Origin: DATDCV01 sp036524155 | Lineage (GTDB): Bacteria > Verrucomicrobiota > Verrucomicrobiia > Limisphaerales > UBA8199 | NCBI GenBank assembly: GCA_036524155.1 | Contig: DATDCV010000500.1 | Location: 1 to 63,929, forward strand | Direction: 5' to 3' | Length of the DNA: 63,929 bases | In this document: piece by piece, positions 1 through 7,216 of the stretch | Layout: each line of letters begins with the position of its first letter | Position numbering within the stretch: the stretch's first letter is position 1 | Program-made: the position numbers and the translations under genes | Notes under the pieces: generated by a model | Told to the model about the DNA's origin: nothing | What the model saw: the letters and a program-made list of their open reading frames with translations, nothing else | Databases searched by the model: none

Positions 1-91
1 CGCGGGCGAGACGCCCGCGCCACGCCAAAATGAGAATTGCTGGGCCAGTTCAGTATCAGTCATCTGCGGTAGAAGGCCGCTACGGTGTGGT

Positions 92-160
92 CGGCGCGCG
101 GACTTCAGTCCGCAGCAATTGCCGTCTTCCTGGGTAGTCGCGGACTGAAGTCCACCTTGC
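92..160 (+). repeat. Palindromic interspersed repeat, family 2, copy 1
   Basis: The arms read gcgcggacttcagtccgc and, at the other end, gcggactgaagtccac, with a loop containing attgccgtcttcctggg. A second copy in the opposite orientation lies at 1294-1363 and shares the loop (attgccgatttcctgag on the complementary strand). The two copies bracket the MnmC-like gene. The function is unknown; a mobile or REP-like origin is an inference. Confidence 0.75.
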
Positions 161-230
161 CGCCGAACGGTTCATGGTTCCGAGGCGTGCGTCGGGGTGC
201 AGGGATGCTCTCCGTGAACCTGACAGAGTC

Positions 231-274
231 GGCCTCCTCTCCCCGGCCCTCTCCTCCAGAGGAGGAGAGGGAGT
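231..274 (+). repeat. GA/CT-rich interspersed repeat, family 3, copy 1
   Basis: The core ctctcctccagaggaggaga is a short perfect inverted repeat preceded by ggcctcctctcccc. Related copies are at 27552-27594 (opposite strand), 37739-37885 (inside a GH2 gene) and 60398-60556. The copy here is the short form without the longer right-hand part seen at 37.8 and 60.5 kb. Confidence 0.7.
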
Positions 275-361
275 AGCCGGCACGGATGGATCCCCTCTCT
301 GCCTCCGAAGGTGACAAAATCATAGAGAACGAGTGCCGGGGAGTAGTCTCTTTTGGTTGTC

Positions 362-1219
362 TCACGCAAACTGCGGGTGTTCGTGGAGCGCCTGCCAGGT
401 TCGTGCGGCGAGGGGGGCCTGGCGATAAACGGGTTCCCACATAGGCTCGGCGCTGGTGGAACGCCGCGCCCGTTGCAGCCAGCGGCGGTCGAGCGGTTCC
501 TCGATTAAATCAAGCGTGTTCGCCGCAATGGTCGTCTCTTCCTTCTGGCCGGTCGCATGGCCCACACCGACAAAGAATCCGGCCAGCAGCAGCGTCACGC
601 GAAGCATCGTGCTGCGCGAGTACGTTGGCAGCGCGCACGGACGTTCCGGATCAAGCAACCGGAATAGCCGCGCGAAGAGCGGTTGAGTCCACATCGCCGG
701 GTTGGTCGCGGGCGAGAACGCGTCGAACATAATCGCGTGCGGCTTCGCGAACTGTTCCGCCGCGGGTCGCGCGACCAGGCCGGGAAAGTCCGCCAGGTGC
801 ACGCTCCAGCTCACGTCCTGCAGCCCGTTTTTGAAGGATGCCTCGTGGCTGTGCAGGAGGTCCTGCAGCGGCTCCTCGTAGCCTGCCAAATAGGGCAAGT
901 ACTGTTTTTCTTTCAGCGCAAACTGAAGCGGCTCCAGCGTGTGATCGAAACTCAGCAGGCGCAGTGACGACCCAATCCCGCGTGTCGCGCGCAATACCGT
1001 GATCGGGTTCGCGGCCGCGCCCAGCCCAATGTCCCAGATCACGAACTGCCCGGTTTGCTGTCGGAGCCGTTCCGGCACACGCAACTGGCGAACATAAAGC
1101 GCCTCGGCCTCCGTCACGGGCCCAACCACCGGGTGGAAGGTCTCCCCGTGCGCGACCGAGTGGACGCTGTGAGCGCCGTTGGCGAGCCTGACGATGCGGT
1201 AGCCTTGTCGCGTCGGCAC
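362..1219 (-). CDS. MnmC-like SAM-dependent methyltransferase (DUF752 type)
   Basis: The 285-residue product resembles the methyltransferase half of MnmC, which finishes the mnm5s2U modification at the tRNA wobble position. Visible motifs are a Rossmann SAM-binding glycine loop (VIWDIGLGAAANP, near residue 62) and the signature FDAFSPATNPAMWT (near residue 168), which in this family reads as D-[GA]-F-[AS]-P-x-x-N-P-x-[ML]-W. The FAD-dependent oxidase half of bifunctional MnmC is absent, so this is the stand-alone form. The start is a GTG; no ATG lies upstream in frame before the repeat. Residues about 200-240 carry a Ser/Thr-Leu-rich stretch, as usual for the C-terminal half. The exact substrate is inferred. 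Confidence 0.8.
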   Translation of the reverse strand: MPTRQGYRIVRLANGAHSVHSVAHGETFHPVVGPVTEAEALYVRQLRVPERLRQQTGQFVIWDIGLGAAANPITVLRATRGIGSSLRLLSFDHTLEPLQFALKEKQYLPYLAGYEEPLQDLLHSHEASFKNGLQDVSWSVHLADFPGLVARPAAEQFAKPHAIMFDAFSPATNPAMWTQPLFARLFRLLDPERPCALPTYSRSTMLRVTLLLAGFFVGVGHATGQKEETTIAANTLDLIEEPLDRRWLQRARRSTSAEPMWEPVYRQAPLAARTWQALHEHPQFA

Positions 1220-1293
1220 AACCAGAGTTTCGGATACGAGAGGGAGAATGAAAGCGGAAAAGTATTGGAGCAGCGGCGGGTGGGCCGAGCATC

Positions 1294-1363
1294 CGGCGCG
1301 CGGACTTCAGTCCGCAGCAACTCAGGAAATCGGCAATTGCTGCGGACTGAAGTCCGCGCGCCG
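1294..1363 (-). repeat. Palindromic interspersed repeat, family 2, copy 2
   Basis: This is a near-perfect inverted repeat: cggcgcgcggacttcagtcc pairs with the complementary sequence ending at 1363 across a 16-base loop. Relative to copy 1 (92-160) it lies in the opposite orientation, so the pair forms long inverted repeats about 1.1 kb apart around the MnmC-like gene. Confidence 0.8.
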
Positions 1364-1417
1364 ACCACCCCGCGACCGCCGCCTTCCATAAATGGCTGAG
1401 GGGCTACGCGGAAAAAC

Positions 1418-3460
1418 TCAGTTGATTCTTTCGCACCTTACCGCGTCGGTCCCGACACGGAATTTGGCATTGCCGATCGCCACCTCCAGCGCGGCGCCGT
1501 CGCGCTCGACGCGCGCGAGCGGAACTGAGGCGGTTTGTGCCTCGGCCGCCGTGAGCACGTGAAGGAAGAAGTCTTCGTCGGCGGGCGCTACGGGCGAAAC
1601 CCCGATGCGGCATTCGGGAGCGGGACCAGTATTGCGGCGGGGCTGATACGCGCGGCCATTCACCTTATAGAGGTCGTCTCCGGAGACGAGTCGTGTCTCG
1701 GCTTTACCGGGCAGCAGTGTCTGGACGAATAACCGGCCGGGGCCGTTGGTGATGATCAGATGGTCGCCGGTTCTTTCCGGAACCCGCATCGCTTGCAGCA
1801 GCCATGTCTTTTTGTATTGCGGCCCGCACGCTTTGACGCGGTCGAAGACAATGAAAGTGTTCGGACGGAGAAACACGATCTGGCGCGTGAAAAGCGCGAG
1901 CTTGCGCCGCGAGTAGGCGCGGGTCGCATCCCCGGCGATATGCAGGTAATCTCCATGTTCGTCGAAAGCCAGCAGATCGGCGATGTCCATCTCGGCTTTC
2001 TGCCGGAGCCAATCCGCCGGGTCAACTGCCGCGCCGTTGTGGTGCCGCCACGAATGATGCTGACCGCCGTCGTTGGCCGTCACCTCGCCCGCGCGGATCC
2101 CCGGCCAACGCTCTTCCGGGTCAAACACCAGCACGGTGCTGTGCGCGATCGTCCGCAGGTGGTAATTCACGTCGTGCGTGCTGCCAAAGTCGTCGTAGTG
2201 GCCGCCGTCCCCGGCCAGTTCCGCATGCTTGTAAATGGCAAAATGATTCAGGTCGAGGTGCTGGTGCGCGGTGAAACGGTCGCCGCACTTGAAAAACAGG
2301 TAGGTCGCGTCTTCCTCCCACGAACTGCGGGCGTAGACAAACCCAGGTCCCCGACTCAGGTGCGACAGCGGCAGTTTCTTGAGCTCGCCCTTCACCACCG
2401 AAGGGTCAGACCAGAGAAAATCCTTGTAGGCGTAATTGCCGACGCTGCAGCGGGGCGTGGTTTCGTTAAAGGCATGGATCTGCTGGTGGACCGGATCATC
2501 CCGGAAACGGTTTGCCAGGATTCTTCTGGCCACCAATGTCTTGTCACGATCGCCGCCAAAGGTCCGCCCGCCGCCGTCGCCCATCGGCACGCAACGCCGG
2601 GAGTTGTATTCGGAAATGCCCGGGTAGGTCTCGAACGCGGAAGCCAGGGCTCGCCGGCGATAGAAATTCGGGGCCAAAGCGTAATAGTCGATTCCTTCAC
2701 AGCGCCGCGCTATCTCGCAGAAGAACAACCACTCGTAAAGCCAGTAATGAATATAGTAGCCCTCGGCCCAACCGCCGCCTTCTCCCGCCATCTCCAGCGC
2801 CGGCGCGGCCCGGGTAATATAATCCTGTTCCAGAACGCGAAGGATCGCCGGCGCGCGCTCGTTCTCGTAATAAGTCGCGTAGCAGGCGGTCCCAATGCCC
2901 CAATTCTTGTAGCCGTACCACGCGTTGTGAAAGACCGATACCTCCGACTGAACGTTGCGGTCGACAGTCTGGTTGATGTATTCGCACAACTTCCGCCGGT
3001 CGCCTTCCGACCAGGCCCCGGCGCAGAGGTCAAACGCGATGCCGCACAAGGCGAGGTCTGTGCCGAAAGTCGTGTGCCCCACACGAATCGGGCCGTTGAC
3101 CATCCGCATTGCCCGCTGCTGGACTTTCGAGGCCAGGTTGCTGTCCCCCTCGATCGCGGCAACCAGTGAGGCGGAAATGATCCAGGAATAGTCGTCCGTC
3201 TTTTCATCCTGGGCGACTCGCTTCACGCGCTCGTACGCGGAGGCTCGCTGTCGGGCAAGCGCACGGAGTTCATCGCGCGTGCCCAGCAACCGCGGGTGGT
3301 CCTTCGCCACCGCGTGACGATCAGCAGGGTTGAATCCCGCCGCGGCAGGCGCCGCTGCCTCTGCTGCTCTGATCACCCCTGGCGCAAAGGTCAAAGCTGC
3401 ACCTGAGGCGAGACTTCGCCGGATGAAAACGCGGCGGTTTATGGAACGGTAGTCTTTCAT
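1418..3460 (-). CDS. Heparinase II/III family polysaccharide lyase, Tat-exported
   Basis: The product has about 680 residues. The start at 3460 places a twin-arginine signal (NRRVFIRRSLASGAAL) directly at the N-terminus; an upstream ATG at 3493 would add 11 residues. An alpha-helical toroid region rich in Trp/Tyr (YWLYEWLFF) is followed by the beta-sandwich typical of heparinase II/III-like lyases, with DRFTAHQHLDLNHFAIYKH and GDGGHYDDFG, where His residues bind metal and act in catalysis. The family cleaves acidic polysaccharides such as heparin, alginate or ulvan; the substrate cannot be read from sequence. It precedes the GH2/DUF1080 pair on the same strand, consistent with a polysaccharide-use cluster. 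Confidence 0.85.
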   Translation of the reverse strand: MKDYRSINRRVFIRRSLASGAALTFAPGVIRAAEAAAPAAAGFNPADRHAVAKDHPRLLGTRDELRALARQRASAYERVKRVAQDEKTDDYSWIISASLVAAIEGDSNLASKVQQRAMRMVNGPIRVGHTTFGTDLALCGIAFDLCAGAWSEGDRRKLCEYINQTVDRNVQSEVSVFHNAWYGYKNWGIGTACYATYYENERAPAILRVLEQDYITRAAPALEMAGEGGGWAEGYYIHYWLYEWLFFCEIARRCEGIDYYALAPNFYRRRALASAFETYPGISEYNSRRCVPMGDGGGRTFGGDRDKTLVARRILANRFRDDPVHQQIHAFNETTPRCSVGNYAYKDFLWSDPSVVKGELKKLPLSHLSRGPGFVYARSSWEEDATYLFFKCGDRFTAHQHLDLNHFAIYKHAELAGDGGHYDDFGSTHDVNYHLRTIAHSTVLVFDPEERWPGIRAGEVTANDGGQHHSWRHHNGAAVDPADWLRQKAEMDIADLLAFDEHGDYLHIAGDATRAYSRRKLALFTRQIVFLRPNTFIVFDRVKACGPQYKKTWLLQAMRVPERTGDHLIITNGPGRLFVQTLLPGKAETRLVSGDDLYKVNGRAYQPRRNTGPAPECRIGVSPVAPADEDFFLHVLTAAEAQTASVPLARVERDGAALEVAIGNAKFRVGTDAVRCERIN

Positions 3461-3555
3461 ATCACGTGTCAAATGGCCCGGCGCGTGCGGCAATCCGGTG
3501 AAGGGTCATCGAGTCCAGCGGAGTGAGGCCTTCTCCGCAAGGCATCGCTTTCCGC

Positions 3556-5754
3556 CTATTGCATCGTGACCCATCGCCGCGAAACAGTCGGCCCAACTTT
3601 GTCCCCTTTTCCCGGTCGCGCCGTGGCTTTCAGAATGCACTTGCCCGAGTAACTCGGGGTTTCCAGCGGTAATTCTAGCGTCGCGTCCCCCAGCGACTGA
3701 AGCGTGAACGGTTGCACCGACCGGGCAAGAGTTTTGCCCTTCTCGGATTCCAACGCCAACGTCAACTCGCCCTCAAGCGGTCGAGCGTAGTCGTTGATGA
3801 GCATCACTTTGAAATTCTGCTTTGAACCGGAACGGAGCGTCGGCTGGAAGAAATTGATATAGACACCCAGGGGCTTGAAGGCCTCTCCCATATAGTCGGC
3901 GAAAGCCGGGTCCAGCTTCAGCCGTGTCACATCGCTGAAATGGTCGGCGGTGTAAACCCCCGGGTAGCTGCACGTCAGGTACACGAAATGGATGATGCCG
4001 GCGTAATGGCGGTGCGCGCGCCAGAATTCGGTCTTGCCCGCCAGCAGGTAGGAATAGAGATCCAGCCGCTCTCGCGCGGTGACATTCGTGGTCCCCATCA
4101 GTTGCGGATACAGTTTCTCCGTCAGCCGCGTCGGCGTCCCGTCGCGGTTCAGCCACAACCAGCCATACTCGTTAATCAGAGGCGCATTCTTGTCTGAGGG
4201 CAGCGACCCGCGCGGCCGGCCATCCATGGTCTCGAGGTCGCTCATCTTGAACGTCAGCTTGCCGACCCCGCCGCTATACATGAGGTATGGGTGGTCTTCA
4301 ACCGGATCGTTCGGCCCCGCCGGTGCGTTGTAACTGTTTTCCCACGGCCGATTCGAGAGATCCAGCGGGCGCACCGCCGGTATGATTTTGGCTCCGAAAC
4401 TGTCGTCCTTCGTCTCATTATTCGCGTCCCAGACCGCCACACTCGGGTGATTCCAGTTGTCGCGCATCCAATCCTTGTACTGGCGGATCATTTCATCGGA
4501 ATCATACGTGCGCGAGTAGCCTTTGTACCAGCCCGGGCCGCCGGTCCAGACGAAGAATTCGTTTTGCACCAGCAGGCCGACTTCGTCGCAAATGTCGAAC
4601 CACTTATCCGGCACCGGCCCGATGCAAAACCGGAAATAATTCCAGTGCATCTGCTTGGGAATTTTGCCCAGCAGTTTTCGCACCCACGCCTCCCGCCACG
4701 GAAGATCTTTGCACAGCGGGTCCTCAAAAAAACGATGCAGGGTAATGTTCGAACCGCGCAAGTAATAGACCTTCCCGTTGAGGTACGCGCGGCGGGTCGG
4801 CCCATCAAATTGAAACTCTCGCATCCCGAAGCGCGTTTTGGTGGTATCGCCTCCCGTGCTGGACTCTACCATATAAAGGAAGGGGTCCTCCGGCGACCAC
4901 AGATGAGCGTCCGGGATCCGGATTGCTTGCGTGATCAGCCGTTCTTCGCCCGCGTCGAGCGATACCTCTTCAGGCGGGCTGAAGGCAACCTGCTTCCCGC
5001 CCTTCCACGTTTTCACCGCGTGGCTCAGCGAGGCAGCAACGCGAGCGACACCGCAGTTCTTAACCCTCGTCTGCACGACGACTTCCGAGCTCGAAATTCT
5101 CGGCGCGACCTGGACCGTTTCAATCAGCGGATTCTCGCAAAAGATCAGCGATACGCTGTCGTAAATGCCCGGTGTCCATTTGATTTTCTCGAAATCCGAC
5201 CCCGTGGGATAGGTATCAGGCAACACCGCCGGATGCGCCCCGATCCGGATCACGATCGTATTATCAACGTTCCAGCGGATTGCGTTCTCGAGATGGTAAT
5301 AGCTGGCGGTAAAACAGCCGGCATACTCGCCGAGCTTTTGCCCGTTCAGCCAGACCGCGGTGCCGAATTGCGCTTTGTTGATCTTCAGCAACGCCACCGC
5401 GCTCGCCTTCGGCCCCCGGAACGTCTTTTCGTACCAGAAGTAGTTGCGGTCCTGCTCCACCTTGCCGTTCCAGTAGTTCGTGAGCCATTCCTCCGGCGCC
5501 AGCTTCGCGCGAATCCGATTGGCCAGGTGTTCGCGGCTGTAAAAGGCATCCACTTTCGCGAACCCCGGCCGCGCCAGGTTCGCCAATCCCGGCACCGGCG
5601 CCGTGTGGCTATAGCTCTCCGGCGGCGTATCTGCCGCTTTCGTATCGGCGATGCGCCACTCGCCGTCGAGCGAAACCGTGACCCGCCCGGCCTGGCCTTG
5701 AACGGCGCAGGAGACCAGCGCCAGGAGGCCAACCCCCGCCAAAAAGACTCTCAT
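3556..5754 (-). CDS. Secreted glycoside hydrolase family 2 protein
   Basis: The product has about 732 residues when started at the ATG at 5754, which gives a clean signal peptide (MRVFLAGVGLLALVSCAVQG). That ATG overlaps the stop of the DUF1080 gene as ATGA, so the two are probably translationally coupled. The domain order is the GH2 sugar-binding domain (FWYEKTF, then a jelly roll), an immunoglobulin-like domain, and a TIM barrel. The acid/base is probably Glu447 in WDANNETKD and the nucleophile Glu529 in LINEYGW. A longer in-frame ORF upstream to 5937 lies inside the neighbouring gene and is unlikely. The exact activity (beta-galactosidase, glucuronidase or mannosidase type) is not determinable. 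Confidence 0.87.
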   Translation of the reverse strand: MRVFLAGVGLLALVSCAVQGQAGRVTVSLDGEWRIADTKAADTPPESYSHTAPVPGLANLARPGFAKVDAFYSREHLANRIRAKLAPEEWLTNYWNGKVEQDRNYFWYEKTFRGPKASAVALLKINKAQFGTAVWLNGQKLGEYAGCFTASYYHLENAIRWNVDNTIVIRIGAHPAVLPDTYPTGSDFEKIKWTPGIYDSVSLIFCENPLIETVQVAPRISSSEVVVQTRVKNCGVARVAASLSHAVKTWKGGKQVAFSPPEEVSLDAGEERLITQAIRIPDAHLWSPEDPFLYMVESSTGGDTTKTRFGMREFQFDGPTRRAYLNGKVYYLRGSNITLHRFFEDPLCKDLPWREAWVRKLLGKIPKQMHWNYFRFCIGPVPDKWFDICDEVGLLVQNEFFVWTGGPGWYKGYSRTYDSDEMIRQYKDWMRDNWNHPSVAVWDANNETKDDSFGAKIIPAVRPLDLSNRPWENSYNAPAGPNDPVEDHPYLMYSGGVGKLTFKMSDLETMDGRPRGSLPSDKNAPLINEYGWLWLNRDGTPTRLTEKLYPQLMGTTNVTARERLDLYSYLLAGKTEFWRAHRHYAGIIHFVYLTCSYPGVYTADHFSDVTRLKLDPAFADYMGEAFKPLGVYINFFQPTLRSGSKQNFKVMLINDYARPLEGELTLALESEKGKTLARSVQPFTLQSLGDATLELPLETPSYSGKCILKATARPGKGDKVGPTVSRRWVTMQ

Positions 5755-6413
5755 AGTTCGCGGATCCGGATATTGCGCCAACTCGCCCGGAGCGGCTCGG
5801 TGCGTTTTCCGACGCCATGGACTTGCAGCCCGATGAAGCCGCTCTTGGTCATGTCGTCCCGCAAGTCCGTCACCTGCACGCCGTTCACCCAGGTCTGGAT
5901 ATGGTCGCCCTGGCAGACCACGCGGTACTTGGCCCACTCATTGTCCTTGAGCAGGTTCTTGATCTTGTCCGTTGGTTGTTCCGCGTTGAGAAACTTGCCG
6001 CGCCGGGCCTCGTCGTAAATACCGCCGGAGAAACCGCCGACGGCGATCTCCACCTGGTAGCCGTGAACACGCCCGTTCTGGTAGCCGGACATGCTGTGGC
6101 TCCGGATTTGGACTCCCGAGTTGAGCGCGGCATCCACCTTCACTTCGAATTCCAGCTCGAAATCGCCGTAGTCTTTCGTCGTGCAGAGAAACGAGTTCGG
6201 GCTGTCCGGGGCCGAAGTGCCCACGATGCAGTCGTCTTTGGCTTCGTATTTCGCCAGGCCGTTCTTTTGCTCCCAGCCGGCCAGGTCCTTGCCGTTAAAC
6301 AGGCTGACCCACTTCCCTTCGGCCGCTGAGGCCGAAGCCAGCGCAAGCATCAACAAAGGCGCGCACAGAACACACAGTTTCACACTCGATCGGGTTGGGA
6401 TTGTGGTCTTCAT
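5751..6413 (-). CDS. DUF1080 (3-keto-disaccharide hydrolase-like) secreted protein
   Basis: About 220 residues starting MKTTIPTRSSVKLC with a signal peptide ending near ASASAAEG. The family hallmark WVSLFNGKDLAGWEQ is followed by a concanavalin-like jelly roll with DFELEFEVKVD, SGVQIRS and WNGVQV-like elements and a closing GLQVHG...RNIRIREL. DUF1080 proteins are very abundant in Verrucomicrobia and Planctomycetes, and some hydrolyse 3-keto-glycosides. The ATG at 6413 is chosen because it gives the signal peptide; the ORF runs 19 codons further upstream. The gene overlaps the downstream GH2 gene by four bases. Confidence 0.88.
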   Translation of the reverse strand: MKTTIPTRSSVKLCVLCAPLLMLALASASAAEGKWVSLFNGKDLAGWEQKNGLAKYEAKDDCIVGTSAPDSPNSFLCTTKDYGDFELEFEVKVDAALNSGVQIRSHSMSGYQNGRVHGYQVEIAVGGFSGGIYDEARRGKFLNAEQPTDKIKNLLKDNEWAKYRVVCQGDHIQTWVNGVQVTDLRDDMTKSGFIGLQVHGVGKRTEPLRASWRNIRIREL

Positions 6414-6466
6414 AAGGTGTTTGATTTGACGGGCGGAGGATTGCACCGATTCACTTCGACAGCGAT

Positions 6467-7168
6467 TCATTTGTTGAACCGAAAATTGGTGAGGTCGTAA
6501 TCCTGCATCACGTATTGCTTCAACTCGAGCCGCTGCTTCCCGGCGCGCTTGGCCTGGGTCTCGCCGCCGGCCGCGATGAAATCCGCGAAGCTGATAATCT
6601 CCGCGCGAATAAAGCCTTTCTGAATGTCCGTATGAATGGTGCCCGCGGCCTCCCAGGCGGTCGCCCCCTGGCGAACCGGCCAGGCGCGATTCTCCTTCCC
6701 GCCGACGGTCAGAAAGCAGATGTAGCCGGCCTCCCGGAACGCCCGCAGCACCAGTCCCTCGGGACTTTGCCGGTCTTCGGTTCCCGCCAGTGTGATGGGT
6801 TTGTTGGTGTAAAAACTGTGCGCCGCCACCGCCTGGACGTCCTCGGCCGCCAGGCCCGAGTTGAACAGGAACTTCTCGTTCTCCAGCAGCGCTTGGATTT
6901 TCTCGAGCGCCGCCCGCTCGGCCGCCTCGGGGTCCCGACTCAGCCTGGTCTCCACAAACTCGAGGTCTTTCAGGATCAGGTCCGCCTTGCCCTCCATCGA
7001 CGACAGGATGGCGTCCGCATCAAGCAACTGATCCTCGCCGATGATGTCAACCTGAGCCTGAGTCTTCTTGTCAGCCTCCACCAGCTCGTGCGCCTGGTCG
7101 AGTCGCGGGTCCTTAAGGTTATGTTTGCCCAGTTTGATGTCCGAGATGCCAAAGAGCGCAATTTTCAT
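6467..7168 (-). CDS. YchF/OLA1-like protein lacking the GTPase domain (DUF933 C-terminal)
   Basis: The 233-residue product carries the C-terminal TGS-like DUF933 domain of the ribosome-associated ATPase YchF: FLTVGGKENRAWPVRQGATA, GTIHTDIQKGFIRAE and KQYVMQDYDLTNFRFNK. The middle resembles the YchF coiled-coil insert (DLEFVETRLSRDPEAAERAALEK). Full-length YchF has about 363 residues with GxxxxGKS, but here the N-terminus begins MKIALFGISDIKLGKHN and has no P-loop, switch or NxxE motif. The reading frame is intact with its own ATG, so this is a shortened paralogue rather than a frameshifted remnant. Its role is unknown; ribosome or redox-stress binding without nucleotide hydrolysis is an inference. 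Confidence 0.82.
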   Translation of the reverse strand: MKIALFGISDIKLGKHNLKDPRLDQAHELVEADKKTQAQVDIIGEDQLLDADAILSSMEGKADLILKDLEFVETRLSRDPEAAERAALEKIQALLENEKFLFNSGLAAEDVQAVAAHSFYTNKPITLAGTEDRQSPEGLVLRAFREAGYICFLTVGGKENRAWPVRQGATAWEAAGTIHTDIQKGFIRAEIISFADFIAAGGETQAKRAGKQRLELKQYVMQDYDLTNFRFNK

Positions 7169-7175
7169 CGAAGTT

Positions 7176-7200
7176 CAAATCTCAAATCTCAAATCTCAAA
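7176..7200. repeat. Short tandem heptamer repeat
   Basis: The 25 bases are about three and a half copies of caaatct, lying directly upstream of the YchF-like gene. Simple 7-8 base intergenic tandems of this kind also appear at 16773-16804. No function can be read. Confidence 0.85.
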
Positions 7201-7216
7201 TTCGGAGGCACACACG

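Larger units (their letters stand above)
1..361. other. Intergenic region rich in short repeats, no gene
   Basis: No convincing coding sequence is seen; the small reading frames here overlap each other on both strands and follow the repeats. The first 22 bases form a GC-rich hairpin (gcgggcg/cgcccgc). A palindromic repeat with gcggacttcagtccgc lies at 92-160, and a purine/pyrimidine mirror-like repeat (ctctcctcc/ggaggagag) lies at 231-274. Both repeats recur elsewhere in the window. Confidence 0.6.

Noticed and set aside
1760..3169. 469-residue plus-strand ORF opposite the heparinase gene
   Set aside because: It is an antisense shadow of a well-supported gene, with no motifs.
4291..6018. 575-residue plus-strand ORF opposite the GH2 gene
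   Set aside because: Antisense shadow, Arg/Pro-rich composition, no motifs.
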